A stretch of 27,813 bases of DNA, taken from assembly GCA_036784855.1 (NCBI GenBank), contig JAZDSV010000105.1, positions 1 through 27,813 of the forward strand. Reading direction: 5' to 3'. Both the position numbers and the translations under genes were made by a program. Positions 1-11,700 of the stretch are shown here, in pieces. The number at the start of each line of letters is the position of its first letter. The first letter of the stretch is position 1. Source of the DNA: Aphelidium insulamus (lineage: Eukaryota; Aphelidiomycota; Aphelidea; Aphelidiaceae). The notes beneath the pieces are model-generated. The model ran no database searches, was not told the DNA's origin, and was given only the letters and a program-made list of their open reading frames with translations.

Positions 1-225
1 AGGTAGTAGTAGTAGTTAAGGTAGTAGTTGGAGTAGCATGGTTGGGTAGTAGTAGTAGTAGTACTAGTTGGAGTAGTAGTAGTTGGAGTAGTGGTAGTAG
101 TAATGGTTGTAGTAGTAGTAGTAGTAGTTGTAGTAGTAGTAGTTATGTGTAGTAGTACTTGGAGTACTTAAGTACTATAAGAACGATGTTGGAGTAGTAG
201 TATGTAAATAGTAGTAGTAGTAGTA
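1..225. repeat. AGT/GTA trinucleotide microsatellite array
   Basis: The first 225 bases are almost entirely imperfect AGT/GTA triplets, broken by short TTG, ATG and TTAAG interruptions. All frames are low complexity and no gene is visible. The array runs off the left edge, so its full length is unknown. The interruptions suggest an old, degenerating repeat. Confidence 0.9.
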
Positions 226-740
226 TTGCTAAGCAGTGTTAAGGTCCTAATATGTACAGGCACGGCGTTGATCATTAGACCTGCGAGGATCTCTTCGGTA
301 ACTTACGGCGCGTGTAAGAGATATTTGATGACCGCGTCATTATACGGTGGCCAGGTGCCAGCAACATCGTCAGAGAGCGCGAATGCCACCGCCAGCGCCG
401 CACCGACTCTGCGTATGGCGATATTCCTCCGCTACCGGAGCCGGTGTACGGACCGTCCTCGCGCACCTCTTGTCCATGTCGTCGGCGGGAATGGCTGGCA
501 GGCGTCGACGGGCACGCCAGCAACCACCGCGCCGCGACCAACCAGCTCGGCATTAATGACCATGAGCGGCGGCAGAACCAGACGCCGTCACGAGCGCGCC
601 CCTTAAGCGGCCATGCAATAAACCTGCCCTGCCACGCGCGGCGAGAATCCCCTCTGGTCCAATATGGACAGCATGAATCATACCTCCTCAGCGCGTTCAT
701 CTCCACTCAGCCGCCGTTGACGAAGTATGAGTAGTGACCA
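226..740 (-). other. Coding-like but frame-broken region, unidentified
   Basis: This GC-rich block stands out from its AT-rich flanks. On the minus strand, pieces in different frames look protein-like: one frame gives MVINAELVGRGAVVAG at about 500-565, and another gives WPPYNDAVIKYLLHA at about 310-355. The second piece is followed by a good splice donor (GTAAGT, about 305-310 on the minus strand). No single frame stays open and I recognise no family. It could be one or two exons of a minus-strand gene disrupted by single-base shifts, or simply GC-rich non-coding DNA. The strand is a weak preference. Confidence 0.2.
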
Positions 741-862
741 CCTTTCTTATAATTGTGGATATAAGTTATATATATATATACATATCAATAAAGTAAGATG
801 CATAATTGAATATATGTAATTTGCACTCCTGACAGTACACATATGCAGACCCGCGTGTCCCA
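741..862. other. AT-rich spacer
   Basis: This is an AT-rich spacer with a short TA run near 765-785 and an AATAAA polyadenylation-like hexamer near 786-791 (+). I see no gene in it. Confidence 0.5.
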
Positions 863-1253
863 ATGACTACTCGCGCTACAAAGGATGTTGCAGAGATTTA
901 CGCGAAGTTGGCCCGAAATCAGAAGCGTACGTTATGGTGCATTGTTGTTGTTGTTTGACCAAGTGAGTGTGTCAGTGGATGAACAACGGCCGGGCGGGCA
1001 ACTGGACAGTGTGGCAGCCAGTACTTCACCGGCGCCACAGCCGATTGTCATTGTCACATGTTCCAGCGATTCCTCTGGCTGTTCTAGTGGATGCGGCGTC
1101 CAGTTGCAATGATGCCGTACCCGATCCTGATGTGGACGGAGTGCCTTTGCTGGTGTCCAGTGGCGCTTTTGCCGCACGCCCTGCAGCCATTCAGTGGATT
1201 ATGCGTCGCTGGTGCACGATGACGTAGACGGCGTTCCATTGAGATTAAATTGA
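863..1253 (+). CDS. Small hypothetical protein, frame broken
   Basis: An ATG at 863 opens MTTRATKDVAEIYAKLARNQ, followed by a short hydrophobic valine-rich run, and hits TGA at about 956. One frame over, the sequence continues with VDEQRPGGQLDSVAAS (to 1112). In other frames there are two copies of a DVDGVPL motif (about 1130-1147 and 1226-1246), the second ending LRLN and TGA at 1251-1253. Joined across two or three one-base shifts, this would be a protein of about 125 residues, possibly with one membrane segment. I recognise no family. The repeated motif and the GC content argue for real coding sequence. Confidence 0.3.
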
Positions 1254-1889
1254 AGTATTGCGCTGGTTAATGTCCCTTGAAATATCAGTTATATTAGTAA
1301 ATAGCGTGTATAGTAAGTTGACATGCTGTTGATGCAGCCGATATTATTGAAGTACTATCAGAGAGCGCGTCCGTAGTGCAGCACTAAAACTAAACATGTA
1401 TAATACCAAGTACATATGCTATCAAGCATCGTTGAATGAGTACAGAAGTGTGCATATCGGTGCAAGCTGTTAAGCAATTGTCGGATATAAAGGATCCTAG
1501 TGGCACAGTAGCAACATCATTCTGGCGTATATTACAACTATAAAAGGTATGCGGTTCGTGTCTTATCAGTAGAGAAGAATCTACGTATGTTTGAACTTTT
1601 GAAGCTATTGCGGAGATCCATACGATATCCAACGTCAATAATGGGACGATTGAACGTGTAGTCCACTTGTAGTTTTACAGAGCAGCCGCATAGGCTAATG
1701 AGTGCATGTGAGTGGCCAAGTATCAGTAATGTACATATATCGAAGAGAGTAGAGGCATATGTAGATGGGAGAATAGAGTTACATATGCTATACATATCCG
1801 ACAATGTGGTCAACACTGAGCACGCTGCAGTCATACGGCACCCAGCTGATCGAGAGCACCGGTTCGTGCCGCCATACTGACCGTCACAC
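1254..1889. other. AT-rich intergenic stretch
   Basis: No convincing gene is seen here. A TATA-box-like TATAAAAGG lies at 1539-1547 (+) and could belong to the promoter of the golgin-like gene that starts downstream. That role is not demonstrable from sequence alone. Confidence 0.4.
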
Positions 1890-4736
1890 CGCTCACTTGC
1901 GTCCATGTTGACACGTTGGCGCGAGACGCACTACGCCAAGGAGCTGGCCAGGGGTGACAACGGCCAGCGTGACTGATCTGCCATCCCAGCTCCGTATTCG
2001 ACGGGATAATGTCCAATTCACCACACCCACACTTCAGCAGGCAACAACTCTGCTACCAGCATTGGGTCTGCTGCAACTGTGACTGCTGCTGCACGTCCCC
2101 TCCCCTGCGGTCCGGACCCTTCATCGCCCACCACCAGCACTCCGTCACGCCCACGCGCCACCCGCATGCCACACGGCCATCTCCATCGACGCCATCTGCC
2201 GTGGATGGTGCCGACTCAGTAGAACTTTTTCGCCGGAGAGGCCAGGCGCGCCTGTCCGCGGACGCTAGACGCACTCAAAGTCAAGGCCAAGGATCGGATG
2301 CACAGCAGCTGCAGGCCACTGTGACCACGATTGGCTACTTGGCCGCGCGGGATGAGCACGGTGGATGGTGGTGTGGTGCACCGCGGCGCTACTGATGAAC
2401 CGCGGAAGTATTGGGCGCTTCGTCGCCAGCTTGCAGGACACGGCATCCACGCGTATCCGCGCGCGAACAGCAACTGTCTCGCTTGATGGGCGAAGCTGGC
2501 CGCCAAAGATAATCTCGTAAGTTTCGCTGGCGTCTGCCTGCCCTGTCTAACTGTCTGTCTAACTGTCTGTCTACCTCTTATCTCTGTATTCTTTGTGCGT
2601 ACATGTCCCTCTGTGTGCACTGTTTCAGCGATGTATCCATGTCTGCAACTTGAATGATATATACACGCACTTATTGCCCGCTGTACATTCCCTCTCTTCA
2701 GCGTCTTATATAAAATGTGTTTTACTTTTTATTGATCATGTTTGCATAGCTGCAAGCTGCATTGGAAGACAACAAGGAACACAATGGAGCCGGCGACAAG
2801 GAAGGGGAACTGAAGCGCCAAATATCTGACTTGCAGCAGCGGCAGAGCTTATGAGGGGCAGCTTGTGCGCCTACAGCAAGCACACAGTCAGAGACTGCCA
2901 GCGCTCAGGTGGCGCTGCAAAACGCCTCGCTCAGAAGCGGGAGTTACTGGACCAGCTGGCGGCGGTAGAATCCAGTTTACGCCATCAGTCTGCCACGCAT
3001 TCCCAAGCCATTGCGACGCTGCAAACGTGTCTGTCGGACATGGAGGCCAAAGTGGCTGTGGCAGAGGCCGTGCAAAGCAGGATCACGCCGCCCAAGTGGC
3101 CGACTATGAGCGATAGCCGAGCTGCACCGCACTACCTGATCATCCGGGCCAAGGATGCGGAGCTTGCCGAAAAAGGCGGCCGCTCTGGAGTCCTTGACTG
3201 CGCGATGCAATGAACTGTCGGCCGCGGCTGCCGCACACGAGTCGGCGCTGTTTGATGTCGGAGGTGCGCTTCCAGCAAGCGGTCCAGCAGCTGGAGTCGG
3301 TGCAGACCAGAGCTGCAGACACGGAGAGTCGCCTGCAGCCGAGCGTCGACTCGGCACACTGCGCTGACACTCTTCGGCAACCGGGCAGCAGTTGGAAGAT
3401 GCACGCCGGCGCAGAGCTGGTCGCGCCGGCGCAACTGCCTGGAGCGCGCGCTGACCGAAGAGCCGCGCCGCCCTGGCCTCGGTGACGGCCGAGAGAGACG
3501 CGGCGCTACTCACCGCCGCCGAACTGAACAGTCTGGAGGCTGCCGTGCAACAACTACCCGAGCGCCGAACTGCGAAGCTGCCAAGATGGATGCGCTGCGC
3601 CATGAACTGGACGCCCGCTCGACACCGTCCACTCGCAGACAGCTAAAACTCGGCGAGGCAGCCGGCGCCCGAGGCAGAAATGGTGGCGCGGTACGAACAA
3701 GAGGCGGCACAACTGCGGCACGACCATTCCAGTCTGCAGCAGGCATCTCGCGCCGCCACCACCGAACTTTCCAACATGCGCAGCCAGCTCGGAGACGCAC
3801 TGTCTCGTTGTGCCCTACTGCAGACGGAGCTGGAACGCACTGCTGCCGGCAGCCAAACAGAACTGGACCGACTGCGCGCGGAACTGTTGGCGGAGAGGCG
3901 CCAGCACACCGACACAGTTGGACAGCTGCGCGCCTCACCGGCCGCCGCTAACGAGGCCAAGGTAGCCTGCAGAGCAGGCACTGACGGTCGCACAGCAAGC
4001 CACTGCTGCATCAGCCTCCACCACCAGCACGCACAGCCACCATCGCCCGCGGCAATTGGACGGTGGAAGCTGGAGTGGACGGAAAGAGTATCAGCTGGTG
4101 GAGCGGGAGAATCTGCGGCTGCGTGAACGTTCGCTACGCACCGAACAACTGCTGGCCCAGTTGCAGCAACAGCAGCAGCAGTACCGACAGTCCCGCCCGC
4201 TGTCTGCGACCGCGATATCGTCTACATGGCGTGCCGACACTGACAGTGCAGCCGCCGTGATGGCCGATGTCACCGTGTTGCCCTGGCTGGACGAGAAGTT
4301 GGAGGACGGCGACGATGCCAATTTTATCGGTGACGACCGTGGCGAGAGTGGCCTACCATCACCGTCTCGTCGGCGATCAAGTGCGGCCAGACGGCAAGTC
4401 CCCGTGGCTGGTACGTGTTGCAGGCTGTGCCGTCCTAGTTGCCGCTGACGATGATACCGTGGAACTTATGGTGGCAATGCGTGGCCGGCTATTCGCCGTA
4501 GTTTGCGTGCGAGTATCCGCGCCCTTGATGTGCAAAGGTGTGTCAAGATGTACATTGCGCAGCACAGCATAACAGTTGTGATTTCTTGTAGTGTTCGAGT
4601 GGGCCAGTGGCTGAAACGTCGGCCTGCCATGCGGCTTGGGTGGATTGTGTACTTGGTGGCACTGCATGCCATGGTGCTGTTATGGTTGCTGTTCACGCGG
4701 TCGTCACATCAGTCACCTCCAGCAAATATTGATTAG
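1890..4736 (+). CDS. Golgin-84-like Golgi coiled-coil protein with C-terminal membrane anchor
   Basis: The likely role is a tail-anchored Golgi tether. The last exon (4592-4736) encodes VRVGQWLKRRPAMRLGW, a hydrophobic helix of about 20 residues and a short polar tail, resembling the juxtamembrane and anchor region of golgin-84 (GOLGA5). The preceding exon (2750-4537) is rich in coiled-coil sequence, with pieces such as SDMEAKVAVAEAVQ, IIRAKDAELAEK and LESLTARCNEL. Introns are 2517-2749 (GTAAGT...CATAG) and 4538-4591 (GTGTGT...TTGTAG); the last junction joins in frame as AG/T, giving LDVQSVRVG. The Ser/Thr/Pro-rich region at about 1890-2516 is the probable N-terminal part; its start codon is unresolved. 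At least six one-base shifts interrupt the frame between about 2840 and 3260, and others lie upstream and downstream. One of them is at an A5 run near 3170. The family call rests mainly on the C-terminus. CASP- or TMF-type golgins are alternatives. Confidence 0.65.
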
Positions 4737-5176
4737 AAATTGATACTTGAATAAGACATTTCAGGTTAAGCCACTTCCATAATGTACTGTACAGTCGGCT
4801 GACATATGCTTTCAGTTCATGCACTGTCATTATGTGGAGCAAACTACATGCTACTGTACAAAGGAGCTTAATAGCGGTGCTGCCGTTCATTAGGCCACAC
4901 TTGTGGTCCCGGAGGCCTGGCGTTGACATTGTCAGGGCGATAAGTACGCATTGCTCTCTTGTGGTAATACTACTTATATGTAGCTCCTTGTACAAACTTT
5001 ATAATACTTGAATATATTACCTGCAATGGTATCCACGCGCAAGTATACGTTGTGCGTGCGGCAATCCTGATCACTCATACATACTCCATCCTTTGCACAA
5101 AAGGACTTACTCGCTGTGCGTATAGCCGCGTAAAATGCTGCAACAAGGCAACAAAGCTACAGTATATAATATTATA
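4737..5176. other. Convergent intergenic spacer
   Basis: This is the AT-rich gap between the 3' ends of the golgin-like gene (+) and the glycosyltransferase gene (-). I see no gene, RNA or mobile element in it. A short palindromic run of AT/TA bases lies at about 5163-5182, next to the glycosyltransferase stop. Confidence 0.5.
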
Positions 5177-6230
5177 TTATATGATGTGACGTGCGAGTAG
5201 TGAGTGAGCGCGCTGCCGACCGTGGCCACCGTACCGACGCCACAGCAGTGCCACAACAACTGCCAGCACCACAGCCAGACCGACCAGCAGCCACACCGGG
5301 TGATCGTCCAGATACTGAAATAGACGTCCGTCAGCAGTCAGCCATGACCTGCCGGCCAAATGGTACACAAAGTGATACTGCATCTTGTAGCCCAGCAGCA
5401 TCAGGCTGGGCAGCCGATCGGGTTCGGCACCGTGTCCGCAGCCACAATTCCCAGGTGCTCCATGGCGTGTTTTGTCACGAAGAGCGGACCAGTCGACGCA
5501 AACACCTTCAGGTACGGAATCCACAGCGACGACACGGAGGCGGGCGCGCTGTGCAGCAACGCCGATAGTACAATGGACTGCGGTTCACACATCAGAAAGT
5601 GGTTGGTGAGCACCAGTTCGTCCGAGGCCTGTGGTATGACGCAACGGAATTTGCGCAACAGATCCACCGACACGCCAAAGGCCGGGTTCTCCAGCGGAAA
5701 TACGTCCAGGTCGGCGTACAGGCCGCCGTGCCGATGCAACACCACTAGACGCGCAATGTCTGCCCGCTGCACGTTGTGGGTATACGACTTGTACGTGGGG
5801 TAGAGCCAGCGATACTCTGACCAGACCAGCTGCTCAATGTCGCTGTCCGTCCACAGGCGTACCGTCCAGTCGGGGAATGTGGCGCGCCAGCGCTCGTTCG
5901 ACGTTTCTTCCAATGGGTAGGTGGACAGGTTTGTGGTGCGCCACGTTTGGTGTATGACGCGGGGGATGAATGCCGGCGAGTCCTTATACCGCACGTTGGC
6001 GTACTCGTCCAGCTGCGGCCAGGATTCAATAAGGGCGGCATTCTTGCTGCTGCCGTTGAACATCGTGACCAGCAGACACTCTATAAGCTGCACCAGCTGA
6101 CTGGTGGCCGTCACGCACACCACCGACACCACTACGGCGATAGCTAGGAGGCGCCATCGACGCACCTGCGTCACGGGAATTTTGGCGCCATTTTCAATGC
6201 TGTGGGCGACCCACGCTCCCAATTCGTCAT
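5177..6230 (-). CDS. GT32-type DXD glycosyltransferase, membrane bound
   Basis: This is probably a Golgi sugar transferase of the GT32 (Och1/Sur1-like, inositol-phosphoceramide mannosyltransferase-like) group. In order it shows an N-terminal membrane helix (LLAIAVVVSVVCVTA), the IPRVIHQTWRT nucleotide-sugar domain start, the catalytic DXD region GGLYADLDVFPL, NHFLMCEPQ and ASTGPLFVTKHAMEH blocks, and a C-terminal helix (WLLVGLAVVLAVVVALLW). Two frame problems exist. The best ATG (6228-6230) is one frame away from the N-terminal helix, so a shift is needed at about 6160-6220. A second shift at about 5405-5440 separates ...VAADTVPNP from LPSLMLLGYKMQYHFVYH and the C-terminal helix. The donor sugar and acceptor cannot be told from sequence. 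No introns are evident. The gene lies tail to tail with the golgin-like gene and about 180 bp from the 3' end of the Arp4-like gene. Confidence 0.75.
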
Positions 6231-6409
6231 GTAATGTTATCCACCAATCACAGACCTCCCAAGGTTAAGGTCACGCGGTAATTTCGTGCGTTGCACGTCG
6301 AAATCTGTTGATGGCCATAAAATGCGCAACTTGACATTGAGAGTTACAAAGATATGATGCATGAATGTACATATTGAGTAGAGATTGACAGATATTTTCA
6401 TTACACATA

Positions 6410-8050
6410 CTACTGGCACCTCTTTTCGAGGACAGCAGCCCCTTCCTCTCTCATACTCCTGCTTTGAAACCACAGCTGCTGGAAGGTGCCCAGCGAAGCG
6501 AGAATGGATCCACCAATCCAATTCCCGAACCGTCTCTCAATGGAATTTCCCGCAGCAAACAACTTTACGCGGCTCTATTCCGACAACATCAGGTTACATG
6601 AACAACTTTGAATACGAAAAATGCACACTTACTGTGGGCAACAGTTGAGCAAGATCATGGTTGAGACGGTCGGCGAAATTTGGCAGCAATGTGGTGCCTC
6701 CAGTCAGAACCACATTGGCCGCTAGCTGGCCGCGCACATCCAAATCGCACGACTCTACCGACTGCATGGCCATACGCGGAACTCCCACATACGACTTGGG
6801 TGCTTGCCCGCCCAACGAGGCCTTCTATTAAATGCATGTGATTCAATGCACAGTTAGAACGCAGCTCACGAACATTGAAGAGCAGGTGCTTCGGATCAAA
6901 GAGAATCTCTGCCAGGCGGAACCTTTCTGCACCAAAATTATTGTTGAAGCCATCAGGAAACTCGAAAGCTTTGCGGGGCCGTGCACTCAGAACACTGCAT
7001 GATTAATCTTATATCAAACCACATTTAAATCACAGACTTTTCTCGATATGCACTGTCTGCCACCGAGCAAACAGCCTCCTTCATGCCATCGGCTACACGC
7101 TGCAGGAATTATGGTTAGACGCAACTTTTTCCATATACTGTCAAAAAATATTCCACACCAGTCTTGCGGCCCTGTCAAAGGTTGCTGTCACATTTGCAGT
7201 TTGCGCACCGCCAGTCCGCGTATTTTCCCATTTCCATGGGCTTCTTGCGGAAAATGCGGTATGATGGGGTGGCCGGGTAGTGCAGTTCTGTCTGCAGATA
7301 GTGCAGAATATTCTCCGACACATCATTGCCGGCCAAGTCCTGTGTGACAATTCCTGCCGGCGGTAAGTAAAATCGTACATATGCAATGTTCCACGGCTCA
7401 CCCTTATTCAACACGTATCCGTCATACACTGGCACAACAGACGTGGTGACCGCACCGCTGTCCACTACCAGAGCCGTGGACCGTCCCGCGGCGAATCTAC
7501 ATATGACGATTTCACGTTGGCCAGGGAGGGACAGATTACAAGACAGCGAGGGGCACGCACGCAGACAACACAGCATTCTTGGCCAGGAAGAATGCGGGCA
7601 TTCCAAACTTCTCAAAAGCCAGCTCGGCCATCTTTTGACGCTGTTCGCGCGTCCCATGAGTCGGCTCGCACTGCATTAGCGGATATTCGCGGGGTCCACG
7701 CATCTGCTGCGTGAACGTGTACTCGCACAACGCCTCGTACGCATCCCAGTCGCCAACTGAAGCCAGTGAATGTTATGGTTGAGTGAGTGCACTCTCGATA
7801 AGACCGTCGTACCGAGCCCAGTCGAGTCAATGGGGTTGGAGATCTCCATGTTCTCGCGAAAGACCGTGCCCGCCTCGGCAAAGTGGCGCTGTGGCTTTGT
7901 GGCGGCATGCGCGGCACCGGCAGCGTTCACAGTGCCGATATTGGAGGGGAACGCAAACTTTGGCGCATCTTCGCCCGAGTAGCCGGCCTTTGTCCACGAG
8001 GCGCCCACGTCCAGCACGATGGCCGACACTTCGTCTGCCGCATAAGTCAT
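6410..8050 (-). CDS. ACTL6A: Actin-related protein 4 / BAF53-type (ACTL6A-like)
   Basis: This is a nuclear actin-related protein of the Arp4/BAF53 type, a subunit of SWI/SNF, INO80 and NuA4/SRCAP-type chromatin complexes. I place exons at 7813-8050, 7561-7756, 7402-7496, 7159-7353, 7038-7099, 6874-6994, 6633-6824 and 6410-6574. They total about 421 codons, close to the usual 429 or so. The ATG at 8050 gives MTYAADEVSAIVLDVGAS. Family landmarks are AGYSGEDAPKFAFPSNIG, ENMEISNPI, GDWDAYEALCEYTF, GMPAFFLAKNAVLSAF, GRSTALVVDSGA, VPVYDGYVL, FEFPDGFNNNFGAERF, VLTGGTTLLPNFADRLN, and WIGGSILASLGTFQQLW near the end. The WIGGSILASLGTFQQ ending and EFPDG...FGAER fit Arp4/BAF53 better than conventional actin. 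One-base shifts are needed at about 7195-7210 (after GKYADW) and twice at about 6440-6465, close to the C-terminus, where SKQEYE and then EEGAAVLEKRCQ fall in different frames. Introns are 49-83 nt, several with a CTAAC branch-like motif. Confidence 0.87.
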
Positions 8051-8701
8051 TGTGTCGGTGATTGATGGGGCTGCTTAACGTCCCTGTTTAGTGTGATAAC
8101 TACATTGCTATTTTACTTTTGTGTGATAAGTGGCCACACTAAATATTATCGTAAAACTACATGCATATATCCACGTTAATGACTGCCAGCCAACCAGCAA
8201 TATGACGGTGTACTTACAGCTTTGTATACATGGGAGTAGCAAGACGTGGAATGATAGTCTACACAAATGCACTGATTATGGTACATGAATGCAACTTAAT
8301 TCAATGATCATCGAATGCCGCGATGCCAGCAGACATGTTATCGGATGTTTTTGCAGCACTTTTGTACCAATATTGCAGGCTGTTTATGCTTGTATGTACA
8401 AACTATCTCATGCACGCCTACAAGCATTGCAGCTGTATGTATATAACATATTACCATGGTACTGATTATTTAAATGAAGTGAAATTTATTATCAGACCCA
8501 TGGAAAGTGAAATGCAAATACATTACACACCAACAAGGCAGCAGAAGTACAATGCGGCAAGTAGACACTGCTGCTGACATGGCATTTACCTCTGCCATGG
8601 GTGCATATACATTGCTGTTCCCTGTACTGTTCATCGCTGTGTACATGCACTATTGATACTGCATGCACTGTTGTTGACTGTGACTGACACTGGCGGGCAG
8701 A
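8051..8701. promoter_or_regulatory. Divergent promoter region between ACTL6A-like and IFT122 genes
   Basis: This 650-bp AT-rich gap separates the ATG of the minus-strand Arp4-like gene from the first recognisable IFT122 exon. It must hold the Arp4 promoter and probably the first short exon and promoter of IFT122. The frame of the 8702 exon reaches a TGA at 8681 with no ATG, so the IFT122 start codon lies upstream of an intron in this gap. I could not choose among the candidate ATGs (for example 8579 or 8597). Confidence 0.45.
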
Positions 8702-11700
8702 ATTGGAGTGGTGTGGTCGGACAAGCTGGTGGACCGTGACGGCACCAAGCATCCCATAGAGGCGCTTTGTTTCAACCCCGCGGGCACTCAGTTGCTGGCC
8801 GCCTGCTCTCTGCACATCTTGGTCTACAACAGTGCCAACGGTGAATTGATCACCACACTAAAGTCGCACAAGGAAGCCGTGTACTCGCTGGACTATGCAG
8901 CCGATGGCAAGATATTCGTGTCTGGTGGCGCTGACAGGTGTGTCATTGTGTGGAGCAGCAAGCTGGAAGGTAGGCTCGCGTTACTGTTCAAGTATCTGGA
9001 TATTGTAACTATGTATGCTGTAAGTGTATCACAGATTGCATATACAATATATGTAGCCAAAGTACCATGTGCTGTGCGTTATGACAATACTTATGCGTTT
9101 TAAATTGCAAAGTACCCATATGAAGATTAAGCACATACAACTGATTATATATATTATGGTATCAGTCCCTGTATGTCGTCCAACTTCAATAAGTGATGAA
9201 CTAACCGCATCGTAGCCCTTACCAAATACTCTCATACGGACGCCGTGCAAAGTGTCGCCGTAAATCCAGTTTCGGGCCAGATACTGTCGTGCACGGCCAC
9301 TGATTTCGGGCTGTGGTCCGTGGAGAATAAGTCGGCAGTGCAGAGACAGCGAGCTCCGTCGCGGATTTCTCTGCAGCTCATGGACGCTGGACGGTCAACA
9401 TTTCGCACTGGGCATGTACAGCGGTCAGGTGTCTATACGGAGTCGCCTTGGCGACGAATTGGTGTGCGTTGATCGTGGCGGACCCGTGTGGACCTTGTGC
9501 TGGGCGCCGCCATCAGCAACCACAGTGGATGGTAGTGGTAGTGATGAGAGCGGCAATACCGGAGAGTCTGTGCTCGTCGTGGCGGACTGGTCTCAAAAGC
9601 TGGCGTTTTTTCAGCTGAGCGGCAAGCCAGTTGGACGCGAGCGAGATTTAGGTTTCGATCCGTGCTCGCTGGCGATATCGTCAGGCGGAAGTAGCCGGCC
9701 GGTAGCAGCAACGATTTGCTGGTGGTGGGTGGTTCGGACCGTCGGCTGACACTGTTCACACTGGAGGGCATTCGAATTCAGACCCTGTGCGAGCGGGATG
9801 GCTGGGTGTGGAGTTGTGCGTTCAAGCCGCGGCAAAATGTCGTCGCTGTTGGATCGCAAGAGAGTTCCGTGGCTGTGCTGCAGCTAACACCCAACACTGT
9901 GCCGGCTTGTACATGGACCGGTACGCGTTTCGCGAGAACTGACCGATATCGTCGTACAGCTGTTATCGGCTGCGGCGGGAAGTGCGGATGAGCAACAGCT
10001 CCAGCAGCAGCGAGTGCGTATAAAGTGTCGCGATCACGTCAAGAAGGTGGCCATATACCGCGACCGACTGGCAGTGCAGCTGTCGGACCGGATAATTGTT
10101 TATGAGTCGGCATCGCCCACCGCACACACTGCAGCACCGAGTAGTGATACGAGCGGCGTCGTACAACCACCTGACCCACTCACACAAACAATGTCTGCCA
10201 TGACGCTTAGTCAGACGCAACAGCAGAGCCAACTACATTACCGAATGCGTGATAAAATCGTTCGACGCACAGAATGCAATTTACTGGTGGTTACGGCGAG
10301 ACACGTTCTTCTCTGTCTCGAGAAGCGGCTTCAAGTTCTCTCATTTACTGGTGAACGTGAACGAGAATGGCACATGGACTCACTGGTGCGATACATCAAA
10401 GTCATTGGAGGTCCACCGGGGCGCGAGGGCCTACTAATCGGGTTGAAGAGCGGGCAAGTGCTGGTGGCGTACTTGGACAATCCACTGCCGATCCCGCTAC
10501 TCAAGGTGGACGCCGCCGTGCGCTGTCTGGACTTGAGCCAGCATCGGCGCAAGATAGCAATCGTCGACGAACACTCGGTGCTTCATGTCTTCAATGTGCA
10601 AACAAAGTCACTGCTCTACATGCAAGAAGGGGCCAACAGCGTTGCCTGGAACACAGAGCATGAAGGTATGCAAAGCCATCAAGCATATACTGTGTCATAA
10701 CCAGTGCCGTAGATATGCTTTGTTACTCTGGCGGAAACATGCTCAGCATCAAAGCAGGCTCATATCCGCCGTACCAGCAGCGACTATTTGGCTTCGTGGT
10801 GGGATTTAAGGGATCGAGAATATTCGCACTAAACTCCACGGCGATGATGTGCGTTGATGTGCCGCAGACGGCTGCACTCGAGCGCTATATGGACAGCAAA
10901 GAATGGACAACGGCGTACCAGATATCATGTTTGGGCGTCACCGAGATTGATTGGCGACTACTGGCGATGGCTGTGCTCGAGGCGCTGCGTCTTGATTTGG
11001 CGCGGAAGTCTTTTGTGCGTCTCACCGACCTAAAATACTTGGACCTCGTACAGCAGTTGGCTGATCGAATCTCTTCTGTTGGTCAGCTTGCGCCGGTGGT
11101 TTCCGATTTGCAACTTGCGCAAATTCTCGCACACCAGGGAAAATTTCACGATGTAAGTCTCATGATTCCTACTACTACTACTACTACTACTGTTTCTACG
11201 TTGCCATTATGACTTATTTAAATGGTAAGTATTACAAATTTGCGTAGGCAGCAAAACTATTTCGGCGTGCAGGACAGCCACCGCGAGCCGTGGAAATGTA
11301 CACTGATCTCAATATGTGGGAGTATGCGACTCGCACCGCGGAGGAGACCAGTACAAACGTCGATCAGATATTGCTACAAAAGGCGCAGATACAGCACGAC
11401 AAGAATGACCTGATGGCTGCCGCCGACACTTATATTCAGGTCCGCGAATACATGCAGGCGGCCAATATTTTCGGGCAGAATAAGTGGTTTGACAAGCTAG
11501 CTGAGTTGATGCGTCAGCTTGACAAGGCCGAGGTAAAAGTGTTGCAACGCTGTGCAGAATATTTTCGTCGCAACGCCGAGTACAAATTGGCGGCCGAGAC
11601 GTACTCGAAGCTGGGCGAGGTTCGCGGTCTAGTTGCAATGCATATCGAGTTACTACAGTGGGAAGAGGCGTTTGCGGTGGCGGACATGTACGGTGACGAA

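Noticed and set aside
275-706. A 143-codon minus-strand open frame as a real gene
   Set aside because: Its composition is Arg/Ser/Trp-rich as in a shadow frame of GC-rich DNA, and more protein-like pieces lie in the two other minus frames. I kept only a weak coding-like call for the region.
1538-1906. A 122-codon minus-strand open frame
   Set aside because: No family resemblance, and it crosses from AT-rich spacer into GC-rich sequence that fits the plus-strand golgin-like gene better.
8323-8577. 84-codon open frame upstream of IFT122 as its N-terminus
   Set aside because: No similarity to the IFT122 start and AT-rich codon use. It most likely lies in promoter or leader sequence.
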